Shown: positions 7,910 to 15,560 of the stretch, in pieces
Layout: each line of letters starts with the position of its first letter
Position numbering within the stretch: the first letter of the stretch is position 1
Source: Draconibacterium sp.
GTDB taxonomy: Bacteria > Bacteroidota > Bacteroidia > Bacteroidales > Prolixibacteraceae
Assembly: GCA_030595485.1 (NCBI GenBank)
Contig: JAUVDE010000025.1
Coordinates: forward strand, 1-16,247
DNA: 16,247 bases
Direction of reading: 5' to 3'
Position numbers and translations under genes: made by a program
Notes under the pieces: model-generated
The model's input: the letters and a program-made list of their open reading frames with translations, nothing else
What the model was told of the DNA's origin: nothing
Database searches by the model: none

Positions 7910-9338
7910 TAATTATAGATTTATTTTTTTCAACTAATAAGCGATTCATTTCTTCAACTACTTGTTTGTAGTCCGGTTTTTCAGCAACATTTATATTTTC
8001 AGCCGGATCGTTTTTGTGGTCATAAAGCATCTGAGAAATGTATTTCCCATCTTTAATCCAAGTTGTGTACAAAAAGTCTTTGGTAATTACAGATTCAGCA
8101 TTGTGATATCTGCTAAATACCGCCTTTTTATGAATGGTCTCCGGATTTTTTAATACAGGAACAAGACTTTTCCCATCTAAGTGCGAAGGCTGTTTTAAGC
8201 CGGTTAAATCGCATAAGGTTGGATAAATATCAATAAACTCAACAAGGGTTTCGGTCTTTGCCCCGCTCGCTTTTCCGGGAGCTCTTATAATTAAGGGAGC
8301 GTTTAGCACTCTGTCAAAGCTACAATGCTTGCACCACAAACCATGTTCTCCCAAATGCCATCCATGGTCGCCCCACAAAACAACCACTGTATTTTCGGCA
8401 AGGCCTAAACGTTCTAATTCTTTTAAAACTTTACCAACTTGTGCATCGGTATAACTTACACAGGCGTAATAACCATGCGTTAGTTTTTGTGCCAATTCAT
8501 CCGAAACCGCTCCTTTTTTAGGAATACCGTCGTACATACCTCGAAGTTCGTTCCATTCATGACTTGCCTCAGCAGGCGCATTTTTTGGCATAAAAGGATT
8601 GTCTGCCAATGGCATATCCTCCTCCTTATACATGTCCCAATATTTTTTTGGGGCATTAAAAGGCAAATGTGGTTTCCAAAAACCTACTGCCAAAAAGAAG
8701 GGTTCACCTGAATCTGAAAAAGCATTTAAATCTTTAATCACCTTATCGGCTACCATACCGTCGGGATAGCCATTATCGGCAACATCGGCAGCTTCGTAGG
8801 CCGGCCCAATTATTTGATTGGGTTTAGATGAAGTACGATTTGACTCCACAATTTTTTTCGATTCCTTGGTAACATAACTCTGCCAGCCTATTCCCTTTTG
8901 GGGCAAATAGGGTTTTTCAGACCAAGCGTTAATATCATCCGTGCTGTGGTGATAAATTTTTCCGCGCGATAAAGAGGTGTAACCATTCTGTTTAAACCAC
9001 ATGGGTAGACTTGCTACGTTTGGAGCATCAGTATCTTTTTTTGTGAAATAGTTTACAAAGCGGTTTGGTGTAGGGCGTAACCCAGTTAGCAAACTAGCCC
9101 GCGAAGCACCACAAACAGGCACACTACAATAGGCCTTGCTAAAAACCACACCTTCACGACCCAATTTGTCGAGCGTTGGTGTTAGCATTTGCGATTGCCC
9201 ATATATTCCAGCTTGTAACCTTAAATCGTCAACAGCAATAAAAAGTACGTTTACTTTTTTGCTTGTAATATTCTTGTTGGCATTTACTGAAGATATAAAT
9301 AGAAGAGAAATCAGACAATAAGCAATTAGCCTTTTCAT
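7902..9338 (-). CDS. Family S1 sulfatase, iduronate-2-sulfatase-like, with a CxAxR maturation motif; first gene of operon A
   Basis: This is a 478-residue secreted type I sulfatase. The signal peptide ends near Ala20 (SSVNA before NK). Asp37-Asp38 (AVDDLR) form part of the metal site. The formylglycine motif is C-G-A-S-R starting at Cys76, with Ala in place of the commoner Pro. This is a known tolerated variant, (C/S)-x-(A/P)-x-R. Further landmarks are RGKIYHH (125-131), WKPHLPF (221-227), YWDMY (233-237), GDHGWHLGEHGLW (323-335) and Lys337. The GEHGLW.KH and PHLPF blocks are closest to the iduronate-2-sulfatase-like branch. It is only moderately similar to the downstream sulfatase, so it may attack a different sulfate position on the same polymer. 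It is the promoter-proximal gene, about 35 bases below the -7 element at 9374-9381. The exact sugar target is unknown. Confidence 0.94.
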   Translation of the reverse strand: MKRLIAYCLISLLFISSVNANKNITSKKVNVLFIAVDDLRLQAGIYGQSQMLTPTLDKLGREGVVFSKAYCSVPVCGASRASLLTGLRPTPNRFVNYFTKKDTDAPNVASLPMWFKQNGYTSLSRGKIYHHSTDDINAWSEKPYLPQKGIGWQSYVTKESKKIVESNRTSSKPNQIIGPAYEAADVADNGYPDGMVADKVIKDLNAFSDSGEPFFLAVGFWKPHLPFNAPKKYWDMYKEEDMPLADNPFMPKNAPAEASHEWNELRGMYDGIPKKGAVSDELAQKLTHGYYACVSYTDAQVGKVLKELERLGLAENTVVVLWGDHGWHLGEHGLWCKHCSFDRVLNAPLIIRAPGKASGAKTETLVEFIDIYPTLCDLTGLKQPSHLDGKSLVPVLKNPETIHKKAVFSRYHNAESVITKDFLYTTWIKDGKYISQMLYDHKNDPAENINVAEKPDYKQVVEEMNRLLVEKNKSIINE

Positions 9339-9373
9339 AGTTAGTTAGTAAAAATTTAGTCTCGTTTGTTTCT

Positions 9374-9381
9374 CAAAGGTA
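9374..9381 (-). promoter_or_regulatory. Bacteroidota -7 promoter element for operon A (TACCTTTG)
   Basis: Read on the minus strand, these bases are TACCTTTG, an exact match to the TAnnTTTG consensus of the primary Bacteroidota sigma factor. The element lies about 35 bases upstream of the first sulfatase start codon, leaving a short leader. The matching TTTG at the -33 position, about 20 bases further upstream, is absent. An inverted repeat occupies the interval instead, which fits an activator-dependent promoter. Transcription start has not been seen; this is consensus matching plus position. Confidence 0.6.
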
Positions 9382-9391
9382 TTTTCAAACC

Positions 9392-9403
9392 GGACAGTTG
9401 TCC
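9392..9403. promoter_or_regulatory. Inverted repeat GGACAGTTGTCC, candidate operator
   Basis: This is a perfect 5-base inverted repeat (GGACA / TGTCC) around a two-base centre. It is located 10 bases upstream of the operon A -7 element, in the place a -33 box would partly occupy. It is GC-rich within an AT-rich intergenic region, so it stands out. The neighbouring hybrid regulator ends in an AraC-type DNA-binding domain and is the obvious candidate to bind near here. AraC-family sites are more often direct repeats, so a different factor, or chance, remains possible. Confidence 0.45.
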
Positions 9404-9560
9404 CTTAGAAACAGGTTCAAAATCTTTAAATTCAATTCATACTAGGTCCTTTTATGTGCTTTTCAGCAGTTGTGGGTCAATTTTATAGATTTATGATTCA
9501 ATTTTAATAATGTGTGTTTCACCAAAAAATAAAGGATTTTAGTTACTTTAAGCCCTGAAT

Positions 9561-12500
9561 ATGAAACAGCAACCACTAGCAAAACTATTTAAGCCTATAC
9601 TCGTATTTGGCATCCTATTTCTTATTCTTTTTAGCCAATACTCCTTTTCTATTGAGCGTGAGAAATACCTGCATTTTTATGATATTGATGGCCTTCCGCG
9701 TAATATTGTTACCTGTATTGAACAGGATATATATGGATATACATGGATTGGAACTGGGAATGGAGTTGCACGTTTTGACGGTCATAACTTTTATAGCTAC
9801 GAAGCACTCGAGGGAATAAATATCAACGACCTCTTTATCGACAATCAAAATAATCTGTGGGTATCGAGTGATGAGGCCCTTTTTTATTACAATAGATTAA
9901 GCGATGTATTTGAATTAAAGCAAGATGGATTCCATCGAAAAGTGATTGTTCATGATAACAATGTTTATGTTGCAGGTGGAGATAGAATTTCAACCTTAAG
10001 TAATTCGGGAACTTCGGAGGTGATTATCGTTGAAGATTTGTGGGATTTTTATATCGAAAATAATGGAATATGGGCTAGTAATGGGACAGAAGGAGTATGT
10101 TTTCGCAGTCGCGAAAGCTCTTATAAGAGTGTTACCCAAAAACATTTAGAAGGTAGACAAGTTGAACTTATTCGTAAAATTGATAACTCGCTTTTCTTTT
10201 CATGTCGTAATGGTCAGTTGTATGTTTTAAAAAAAAATGAGAAAATAACTCAAGTTGTAATAGATGTATATACTACCATTAAGGAGATTGTAAAGGTGGA
10301 CGATGAGATTTGGTTGGCTACTGATGGTGACGGTATCATAATTCTGGATGGTGATGCGAACTATGTAAAATCAATACGAAAGAATACTAATCAATCATCA
10401 AATTTAAATAGTAATAGTATTTACGATATATTCCTGGGGAACAATAATGAGGTATGGATTGGCACATATTCCGCAGGTTTAATTTGTCTTCAGGAGAATA
10501 ATTCGCCGTTTAAAAATATTGTGCCCGAAGCACGTAATCGTAATTCGCTGATTGATAAAGAAGGCACTGAAGTATTTTTAAAAAATAACAAAATATATTT
10601 CGGTACTAATTATGGTATGTCGATTCTAGACGAAAGTTCCGGGAAGTTTACCAATTATACCATGAAAACCATCAAAAAAGATTTACAAGATGTAAAGGTT
10701 CTTGCCATTAATCAGGATAATTCAAATAATATCTGGATAGGTACTTATGGCGGTTTATTAGGGAAATACACCCCGGATATGAAATTGATTAAGTCGTATC
10801 ATCCGTGCAGCGACAACCCGAATGAAATGCAACGAATTGTAGTTTTGTACAATTACGACAATGACAATCTATTGATTGGCACCCACTACAGGTATAAAAG
10901 CCTTTTAAAATTTAATATAAAGACGGGCGAAACAGTTCCTTTTTCTATTTCGCATTTGGGAGATAATGGAAAGAATTTTCAAATTGCCTCTATTCGAAAG
11001 AATAAGAATGGAGAAATAATGGTGCTAACCAGAATTGCTGGTTTGTTTACAGTAAATGCAACTAATAATTCGCTTGATAATGAATTACCCGAAATAAACA
11101 AAAGAGTAACTTTTCGATTAAACGATTTTTATCACGGCAAAAAAGGTTTTTACTGGCTGGCAAGTCAAAAAGATGGTTTAATCCGCATGTCGGAAGATGG
11201 TCTTAAGTTTGATAAATGGGGAACGGAACAAGGATTGCCCTCCAATACTTTGGTTCGGTTAGAATCAATCGATGACAAGTATTTGTGGATTAGTACAATA
11301 TCGGGACTTTGCCGATTTGATATGGAGACCGAACAAATATTAGTGTTTGATCATCGTCACGATCTTCCTGCTAATGAATTTACGCAACGAACTTCAACCG
11401 TAACAAATGATGGCCGACTAATTTTTGGTTCCAATGCAGGGTTTACTATTGTTAATCCTGATAAAATTCGTGCTGACATTTCGGAATCTAAGGTCATAAT
11501 CTCCGATATAACATTCCATAACCAGAGTATTAAACATATTCAAAATAAAACTTATCTCAACAGGCCTCTGGAAGAAACAAAACGAATAAAATTACCTTTT
11601 AACAGGAATTCGTTTACTATTCATTTTTTCTCGAAGGATAAAGATTTACCTCAATATAACAACTATGAATATCGTTTATTAGGCCTTGAAGACGATTTTA
11701 TTTATTTAGGTGAAACAAAACATACGACTTATACCAACCTTTTACCCGGCAAGTATACCTTCGAGATAAAAGGCACCAATAAAAGTAATGTTTGGAGTGA
11801 TACGCCAACACAACTTATTATTGAAATAACTCCTCCATGGTACTTTGCCTGGTATGCTTTTATCGCTTACTTTTTAATACTGTTTGCGATTGTTTTTACA
11901 AGCTTATTTGTATATACCAACCGTGTTCGATTAAAAAAAGAAGTAGAAATATCGGAATACAAAGTTGAAAAGGAACATGAGTTAACAGAGAAAAAATTAG
12001 CCTTTTTCACAAACATTTCTCACGACTTAAAAACGCCTCTTACTCTAATTGATGCACCTATAATTGATTTGCTCGACGATGATAAGCTAAATGAGAAACA
12101 AAAGAATAAATTATTAGTTGCACAGCGGAATTCAAAACGTCTTTTTAAACTCATTAGCGACTTACTCGATTTCCGAAAATTAACTCAGAAACAACTTCCT
12201 CTGAAGGTTAGCGAAACTCAAATTGACCCAATAATTGAAAACATTTACGAATCATTTAAAGCAGAATGCGATAAAAAATCGATTGAGTTTGAACGGATAG
12301 TTACCGTTAAACAAGCCGTTTTTGTTGAGGCAAAGAAAATTGAGAAGATTATATGGAACCTGCTTTCAAACGCCATTAAGTTTACTGAAAGTGATGGCGA
12401 GATATTTTTAAGTGCTGAAAGAATAATTAATGAAGATAAAGCCTACCTAAGATTGATTGTTAAAGATTCGGGAATTGGCATTGCCAACGAAGAAAAGGAA

Positions 12501-13541
12501 AAGATATTTAATCGGTTTTATCAAAAGAAAGGAAACAGTGGAGCACTGCGAGAAGGGACCGGCATTGGACTTTCAATCGTAAAAGATTTGGCAGAACTTC
12601 ACCATGGTAATATTGTAGTTGATTCTTCCATGGGAGCAGGAAGTACATTTACCGTCACCATTCCGGCAGAAAAAAATGAATACTCGGAAAATGAAATCGC
12701 TTCGTTCTCAGTGGAAGTAAGTGACAAAACCATACAAAAAGCACCAATAATCGATGATGAAGTTATTTCCACAAACAATCCAAACAGTCATTATAACTTG
12801 CCTACCTTATTATTAGTTGAAGACAATGTTGAACTTCGGGAATACCTTGCGCAGTACTTCGGAAGCACATTTAAGGTTTACGAAGCAAAAGACGGAATAG
12901 ATGGCCTGGAAAAAGTAAACAAAAAAAGGCCCGATGTTATTATTACCGATGTGCTTATGCCCAATATGGATGGTTATGAATTTTGCAAGGAAGTACGATC
13001 GAATTTCGACACTTCGCATTTGCCAATAATTATGCTTACCGCAAACAGTGTCCTCGAGCAGCAGATTCAAGGTCTTTCGGTTGGCGCTGATGCTTACGTT
13101 ACCAAACCATTTGATATTAAATTGCTAAATACAATTGTACATTCAACGCTGGACAACCGGAAAAAAATAAGAAACCGGATTATGAATGTTGGAGAAAATG
13201 GTGATTGTGAAAATAAACTTGCCCCAAAAGACATTGAATTTATCGATGAACTAAAGTCGTGTATTGATATAAACCTTGGCAATCAGAAACTTAATGTGGA
13301 TTTACTATCAGAGCATTTTGCCATTAGCCGCACACAGTTAAACCGTAAAATAAAGTCGCTCACTGGTCAAACGCCAAATAATTTAATTCGTTCGGTGCGT
13401 CTTAAAAAAGCCTACGAAATAATAAAAACGGACGGTGTAAGGGTTTCGGAGGCTGCTTACATTACTGGCTTTGCCGATCCAAATTACTTTACCATTTGTT
13501 TCAAAAAGGAATTTGGCGTAAATCCTTCTAAACTTTCATAG
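9561..13541 (+). CDS. Hybrid two-component system regulator (sensor, histidine kinase, receiver and AraC domain)
   Basis: This 1326-residue one-protein signalling chain is of the type that controls PULs. An N-terminal signal or membrane segment (about 11-30) precedes a periplasmic beta-propeller sensor. Propeller repeats with the W-I-G-T / W-x-A-T pattern are visible near 52-65, 88-100, 280-300, 370-390, 510-535 and 556-577. A Y_Y_Y domain spans about 685-748 and a membrane helix about 752-776. The kinase follows: His821 in NISHDLKTP, the N-box NLLSNAIKF (933-941), DSGIGIA (969-975) and GTGIGLS (999-1005). The receiver has Glu1087-Asp1088, phospho-acceptor Asp1130 (ITDVLMP), Thr1160 and Lys1182. 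An AraC-type helix-turn-helix region ends the protein (about 1245-1326). All key residues are intact. Known hybrid regulators bind an oligosaccharide breakdown product in the periplasm and activate the adjacent PUL. Here the likely targets are the divergent operon A and perhaps operon B. Confidence 0.97.
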   Translation: MKQQPLAKLFKPILVFGILFLILFSQYSFSIEREKYLHFYDIDGLPRNIVTCIEQDIYGYTWIGTGNGVARFDGHNFYSYEALEGININDLFIDNQNNLWVSSDEALFYYNRLSDVFELKQDGFHRKVIVHDNNVYVAGGDRISTLSNSGTSEVIIVEDLWDFYIENNGIWASNGTEGVCFRSRESSYKSVTQKHLEGRQVELIRKIDNSLFFSCRNGQLYVLKKNEKITQVVIDVYTTIKEIVKVDDEIWLATDGDGIIILDGDANYVKSIRKNTNQSSNLNSNSIYDIFLGNNNEVWIGTYSAGLICLQENNSPFKNIVPEARNRNSLIDKEGTEVFLKNNKIYFGTNYGMSILDESSGKFTNYTMKTIKKDLQDVKVLAINQDNSNNIWIGTYGGLLGKYTPDMKLIKSYHPCSDNPNEMQRIVVLYNYDNDNLLIGTHYRYKSLLKFNIKTGETVPFSISHLGDNGKNFQIASIRKNKNGEIMVLTRIAGLFTVNATNNSLDNELPEINKRVTFRLNDFYHGKKGFYWLASQKDGLIRMSEDGLKFDKWGTEQGLPSNTLVRLESIDDKYLWISTISGLCRFDMETEQILVFDHRHDLPANEFTQRTSTVTNDGRLIFGSNAGFTIVNPDKIRADISESKVIISDITFHNQSIKHIQNKTYLNRPLEETKRIKLPFNRNSFTIHFFSKDKDLPQYNNYEYRLLGLEDDFIYLGETKHTTYTNLLPGKYTFEIKGTNKSNVWSDTPTQLIIEITPPWYFAWYAFIAYFLILFAIVFTSLFVYTNRVRLKKEVEISEYKVEKEHELTEKKLAFFTNISHDLKTPLTLIDAPIIDLLDDDKLNEKQKNKLLVAQRNSKRLFKLISDLLDFRKLTQKQLPLKVSETQIDPIIENIYESFKAECDKKSIEFERIVTVKQAVFVEAKKIEKIIWNLLSNAIKFTESDGEIFLSAERIINEDKAYLRLIVKDSGIGIANEEKEKIFNRFYQKKGNSGALREGTGIGLSIVKDLAELHHGNIVVDSSMGAGSTFTVTIPAEKNEYSENEIASFSVEVSDKTIQKAPIIDDEVISTNNPNSHYNLPTLLLVEDNVELREYLAQYFGSTFKVYEAKDGIDGLEKVNKKRPDVIITDVLMPNMDGYEFCKEVRSNFDTSHLPIIMLTANSVLEQQIQGLSVGADAYVTKPFDIKLLNTIVHSTLDNRKKIRNRIMNVGENGDCENKLAPKDIEFIDELKSCIDINLGNQKLNVDLLSEHFAISRTQLNRKIKSLTGQTPNNLIRSVRLKKAYEIIKTDGVRVSEAAYITGFADPNYFTICFKKEFGVNPSKLS

Positions 13542-13571
13542 TCATGCTAACCAGAATAGTGTCAATTTTGT

Positions 13572-13612
13572 TATAAGGTCTATTCAATTCAAAAGAATGA
13601 ATAGACCTTATA
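13572..13612 (+). terminator. Strong hairpin terminator between convergent genes
   Basis: Perfect 14-base arms (TATAAGGTCTATTC at 13572-13585 and its complement at 13599-13612) flank a second 4-bp stem (ATTC/GAAT) with one bulged A and an AAAA loop. It begins 31 bases after the regulator stop codon and is followed on the plus strand by TTTTAATC, a short U-run, so it best fits termination of the regulator transcript. It also lies 39 bases past the stop of the convergent GH97 gene. It could stop that transcript too, but no U-run follows it in that direction. Confidence 0.8.
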
Positions 13613-13650
13613 TTTTAATCTGAATCTGTGTTCAACAGTTCCCTTTCTTT

Positions 13651-15549
13651 CTATTTTACTGGGCGAATCCAAATGGCATTTCCACCACCTACAGCCAGGT
13701 TTATTTTTACTTTACTTTTTGAATCAACCGGAATATCCTTTTTAACCTGATAGGCTTCTTTGTTATTCAGAAAATGGGTCGCTGTAGCATCTTCATAAAA
13801 TGTAGCGATGTATTTTTTACCTTCATCCAGAAAATCAAAATTAACGGTCAATTCACGAGCTTCGCGGTTTGTTAGCGAGCCCACAAACCACTGTTCTCCA
13901 TAACTACGGGCTACCGTAATAAATTCACCAATTTCGCCATCCAAAACTTTATAACTATCAAAATGAGCAGGCATTTGACGAATACAGTCAAATAAATCTT
14001 CTTTTTTCAAGTATTCTTCGGGAGCATCGGGCAGAACAAAACAACCACCGTAAACCACAATTAACTTTGCGACTTCAGCAGCCACTGTTCCCGGGATTTC
14101 CTCAAATACTTTTACACGACCATTCCCAAAGGCATCGTTTAGGCTAAACCAACCGTTACATAAATCGAGTGGCCCTGCAAGCATGTTTACGAAAGGAGCG
14201 GTTACCATTGTTTCCGGGAAATAAGAACGTTTGGCATCCGACTGCGAATGTCCAAATTCTTTTGTTATTAAGTTAGGCCAGGTACGGCGGTCTCCACTTG
14301 GTGGAACAGGATTGTCGTGAAAGTTGACCATTAGTTTGTATTGGGCACACAGCTCAACAATATTTCGTGTATTTGCCACTTTGTCTTTCCAGCTTCCGCG
14401 CATAAAACCGTATTTTACACCAGAGGCTCCCCAATCAGAAAACTGTTTTAGGATTCGTTCCAATCCGAATTTTCGGGCACCTACATCGTTTAAATAAAGA
14501 ATTACACCCACACCATTTTCGTTGGCATAACGCATGCATTCTTCAATGTCAACTCCTTTTCTTGTGGTTGTCGGGTCCGATTCATCGCTAAACTCCGGTC
14601 CATACCAATCGGCATCGATTAGTAAATGCTGAATATTGTTTTCGGCAGCAAAATCAATAAAACGTTTGTGTGATTTCGTATTTAATTCATATTCAAAACC
14701 ATCTTCTGTTTTATATCCCCAAACACGCCAATCCCACATAGCACGACCTGGTTTAATCCATGAAGTATCTTCTATTTTACATGGCTCGTTTAAGTTTACC
14801 AACAGATTCGATTCGATTAAATCTCCGGGTTTTTCACCCAAAATAAATGCTCTCCAGGAACTTTTGCCTTCGCTTCCATTTAATTTCATTGTTTGAGAGA
14901 TCACAAATGCCTTCTCTCCTTTTTTATTCACAAGAGTAAAAGGGGCATGTTCGAAAATTGCTGCTTCGTGTATGGCAAAAAACTTATTACCGGAAGTTTG
15001 TAAAGTGACTGGATTTCGAACTACTTCTTTTTTGTACTCCGATAATTTAACCGGACCTACATTATGGTTTTCGCCATTGTACGACCAAAATGTAAAGTCG
15101 TTAGCAAAGTTGATGCTTGAGTTTTCTTCTATCGTTTTTAAGCCTTCTGGAAATAGAAAACGATAGGCAAAACCTTCGTCATAAATTTTCACTTCTAAAT
15201 CGAATACTTGTGCAGATGCATTTTTTAATGTAAAGACACTTGCGTTATAATGATTCAGAACCGTTTTGTTTTTTCCGTTTACAGTTTGCCAAGTTTCATT
15301 GAAAGTTGAGTTTTCTGTTTTCAGTATTTCAACACCTTTAAGCAGATTCTGTTCTTCGGAAGTGAGACCCAATTCAAGATTTCTTATTAATGAATCGGAA
15401 CCAAAAACGAGGCTTAAACAAATTGCATTTTCTTGAATGCGAAGTTTGGCGCTGGTTGCATTATTGGGAGATTCTAGTTCTAAGCCAACATTTGAACTAC
15501 ATGAGGAAAATACCAGCGCAAGCCAGATAATTGAAACAAATTTTATCAT
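13651..15549 (-). CDS. GH97-family glycoside hydrolase lipoprotein with non-canonical catalytic residues
   Basis: This 632-residue lipoprotein has its lipobox ending at Cys17 (LVFSSC). It has the GH97 order: an N-terminal beta-sandwich (about 20-260) with the HEAA motif (Glu195, a calcium-ligand position), a TIM barrel (about 265-530) with LIDADWYG (310-317), VKYGFM (378-383), LMVNFHDN (406-413) and RTWPNLITKE (422-431), and a C-terminal beta domain. Characterised GH97 enzymes act on alpha-glucosides or alpha-galactosides, and some on beta-L-arabinopyranosides. The barrel position that holds the nucleophile Asp in retaining members is Gly381. The general-acid Glu position, six residues after the Glu431 calcium ligand, is Ser437. 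The base Glu of inverting members falls at Asp412 or Asn413. The protein therefore belongs to a divergent subgroup with uncertain chemistry, or to a non-catalytic binder. It lies 11 bases after the sulfatase stop, in operon B. Confidence 0.87.
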   Translation of the reverse strand: MIKFVSIIWLALVFSSCSSNVGLELESPNNATSAKLRIQENAICLSLVFGSDSLIRNLELGLTSEEQNLLKGVEILKTENSTFNETWQTVNGKNKTVLNHYNASVFTLKNASAQVFDLEVKIYDEGFAYRFLFPEGLKTIEENSSINFANDFTFWSYNGENHNVGPVKLSEYKKEVVRNPVTLQTSGNKFFAIHEAAIFEHAPFTLVNKKGEKAFVISQTMKLNGSEGKSSWRAFILGEKPGDLIESNLLVNLNEPCKIEDTSWIKPGRAMWDWRVWGYKTEDGFEYELNTKSHKRFIDFAAENNIQHLLIDADWYGPEFSDESDPTTTRKGVDIEECMRYANENGVGVILYLNDVGARKFGLERILKQFSDWGASGVKYGFMRGSWKDKVANTRNIVELCAQYKLMVNFHDNPVPPSGDRRTWPNLITKEFGHSQSDAKRSYFPETMVTAPFVNMLAGPLDLCNGWFSLNDAFGNGRVKVFEEIPGTVAAEVAKLIVVYGGCFVLPDAPEEYLKKEDLFDCIRQMPAHFDSYKVLDGEIGEFITVARSYGEQWFVGSLTNREARELTVNFDFLDEGKKYIATFYEDATATHFLNNKEAYQVKKDIPVDSKSKVKINLAVGGGNAIWIRPVK

Positions 15550-15560
15550 CGTATTTAATT

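Larger units (their letters stand above)
9339..9560. promoter_or_regulatory. Divergent intergenic control region between operon A and the regulator gene
   Basis: These 222 AT-rich bases separate the divergent operon A and the hybrid regulator gene, so they must carry both promoters. On the minus strand they contain a clear -7 element (9374-9381) with an inverted repeat just upstream (9392-9403). Also on the minus strand, two TTTGAA words lie about three helical turns apart on either side of the inverted repeat, a layout an AraC-type DNA-binding domain could recognise. For the plus-strand regulator gene I found no convincing TTTG / TAnnTTTG pair. No small gene or RNA is apparent. Confidence 0.7.

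Noticed and set aside
9336..9352. Short CTAA tandem repeat just upstream of the first sulfatase start
   Set aside because: Only about three units in AT-rich leader sequence; no evidence of phase variation or function.
9470..9493. Possible promoter for the regulator gene (TTG at 9470 with TAGATTTA at 9486)
   Set aside because: The spacing of about 13 bases is too short and the -7 element is imperfect. It is not strong enough to annotate.
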